From an uncultured Spirochaetales bacterium (GTDB lineage Bacteria > UBP6 > UBA1177): a DNA stretch of 5,842 bases. The translations under genes and the position numbers were made by a program. Below the pieces are notes generated by a model. That model saw only the letters and a list, made by a program, of their open reading frames with translations. It was not told the DNA's origin and made no database searches. The DNA lies in NCBI GenBank assembly GCA_902780365.1, contig CACZFE010000157.1:1-5842 (forward strand). Direction: 5' to 3'. Of this stretch, positions 5,628 to 5,842 are shown in pieces. Position 1 is the stretch's first letter. Every line of letters starts with the position of its first letter.

Positions 5628-5842
5628 CTGCTTGGTAAATTCTGTGGGCTGCGAATCAATGAAACCTATGGTCTGAAATGGGATCACGTTGATTTTGAAA
5701 AGGGCACAATCTGTATTGATCGGCAGATGCAGTATCAGGAAGGGATCATCAAACTTGTGCCGCCAAAAACGCGGAATGCAAAACGAACGATTTACATGAA
5801 TGATAAACTGAGGGCATTTCTGAAGGAAAAGCAAGATGAAAT
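5616..5842 (+). CDS. Tyrosine recombinase / phage-type integrase, internal fragment of catalytic domain
   Basis: The plus-strand frame reads ETAYLLGKFCGLRINETYGL, then KWDHVDFEKGTICIDRQMQY, and later PPKTRNAKRTIYM, to the window edge. This is the start of the catalytic domain of phage integrase-family tyrosine recombinases. The Arg of CGLRINE (codon 5652-5654) is the first catalytic arginine, WDHVDFEKGTI is the usual L.W.D.D.. block, and the PKTRNAKRTI segment holds the beta-hairpin lysine region. The arm-binding and core-binding N-terminal domains, normally about 150-200 residues, are absent: upstream sequence is the HEAT-like gene on the other strand. The second half, with the H-R-x-x-H and Tyr motifs, lies beyond the window. 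Thus the gene is broken at its 5' side whatever follows. The frame stays open leftward, so the true breakpoint cannot be fixed by a stop and is placed at about 5600-5645. Confidence 0.75.

Noticed and set aside
5643..5834. N-terminal extension of the HEAT-like minus-strand frame (starting MLFLQKCPQF)
   Set aside because: It is antisense to a clear tyrosine recombinase frame and shows no solenoid pattern, so it is an accidental open frame.

Overview
The window is a densely packed stretch of ordinary bacterial genes. It has two oppositely directed gene sets meeting tail to tail at about 3193-3195, plus two visible breaks, one in mraY and one near the right edge. No rRNA, tRNA, CRISPR array or complete mobile element was seen. 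The host cannot be named from the sequence. The genes indicate a peptidoglycan-making bacterium of moderate GC content (estimated by eye, not counted). The secreted MopE/thrombospondin-3-like protein and the HEAT-like protein are typical of less-studied Gram-negative-type phyla, but this is only an impression.

Left half, plus strand, 1-3192: the C-terminal two thirds of SurE nucleotidase, a DUF368 membrane protein (the family that includes the undecaprenyl-phosphate translocase PopT), RNase PH with an unusually short N-terminus, and a type I-beta DAHP synthase that starts the shikimate pathway. Spacing is 1 bp, 22 bp and an ATGA stop/start overlap, so this looks like one operon entering from the left.

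Right half, minus strand, read from about 5627 down to 3196: a HEAT-repeat-like protein that has lost its 5' end, mraY (lipid I synthesis), a YkgJ-type cysteine-cluster protein, and a small secreted protein with MopE-type metal-binding units. HEAT/mraY and ykgJ-like/mopE-like are joined by ATGA overlaps. The displaced mraY tail ends 2 bp before the ykgJ-like gene. This also looks like a single operon.

Two defects matter. First, mraY is broken: its frame stops after 289 codons, and the missing C-terminus (with the APLHHH motif and RFWI segment) continues immediately in the -1 frame. The total length suggests a loss of roughly 37 bp. Second, at about 5600-5645 the 5' end of the HEAT-like gene is replaced by the middle of a tyrosine recombinase catalytic domain on the plus strand, which runs off the window without its own beginning. 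Both genes are cut at the same place. This marks a rearrangement or a chimeric assembly join, and the mraY lesion may likewise be a sequence error. I found no convincing undescribed multi-gene system. The closest candidate for novelty is the translationally coupled cysteine-cluster/secreted metal-binding pair.
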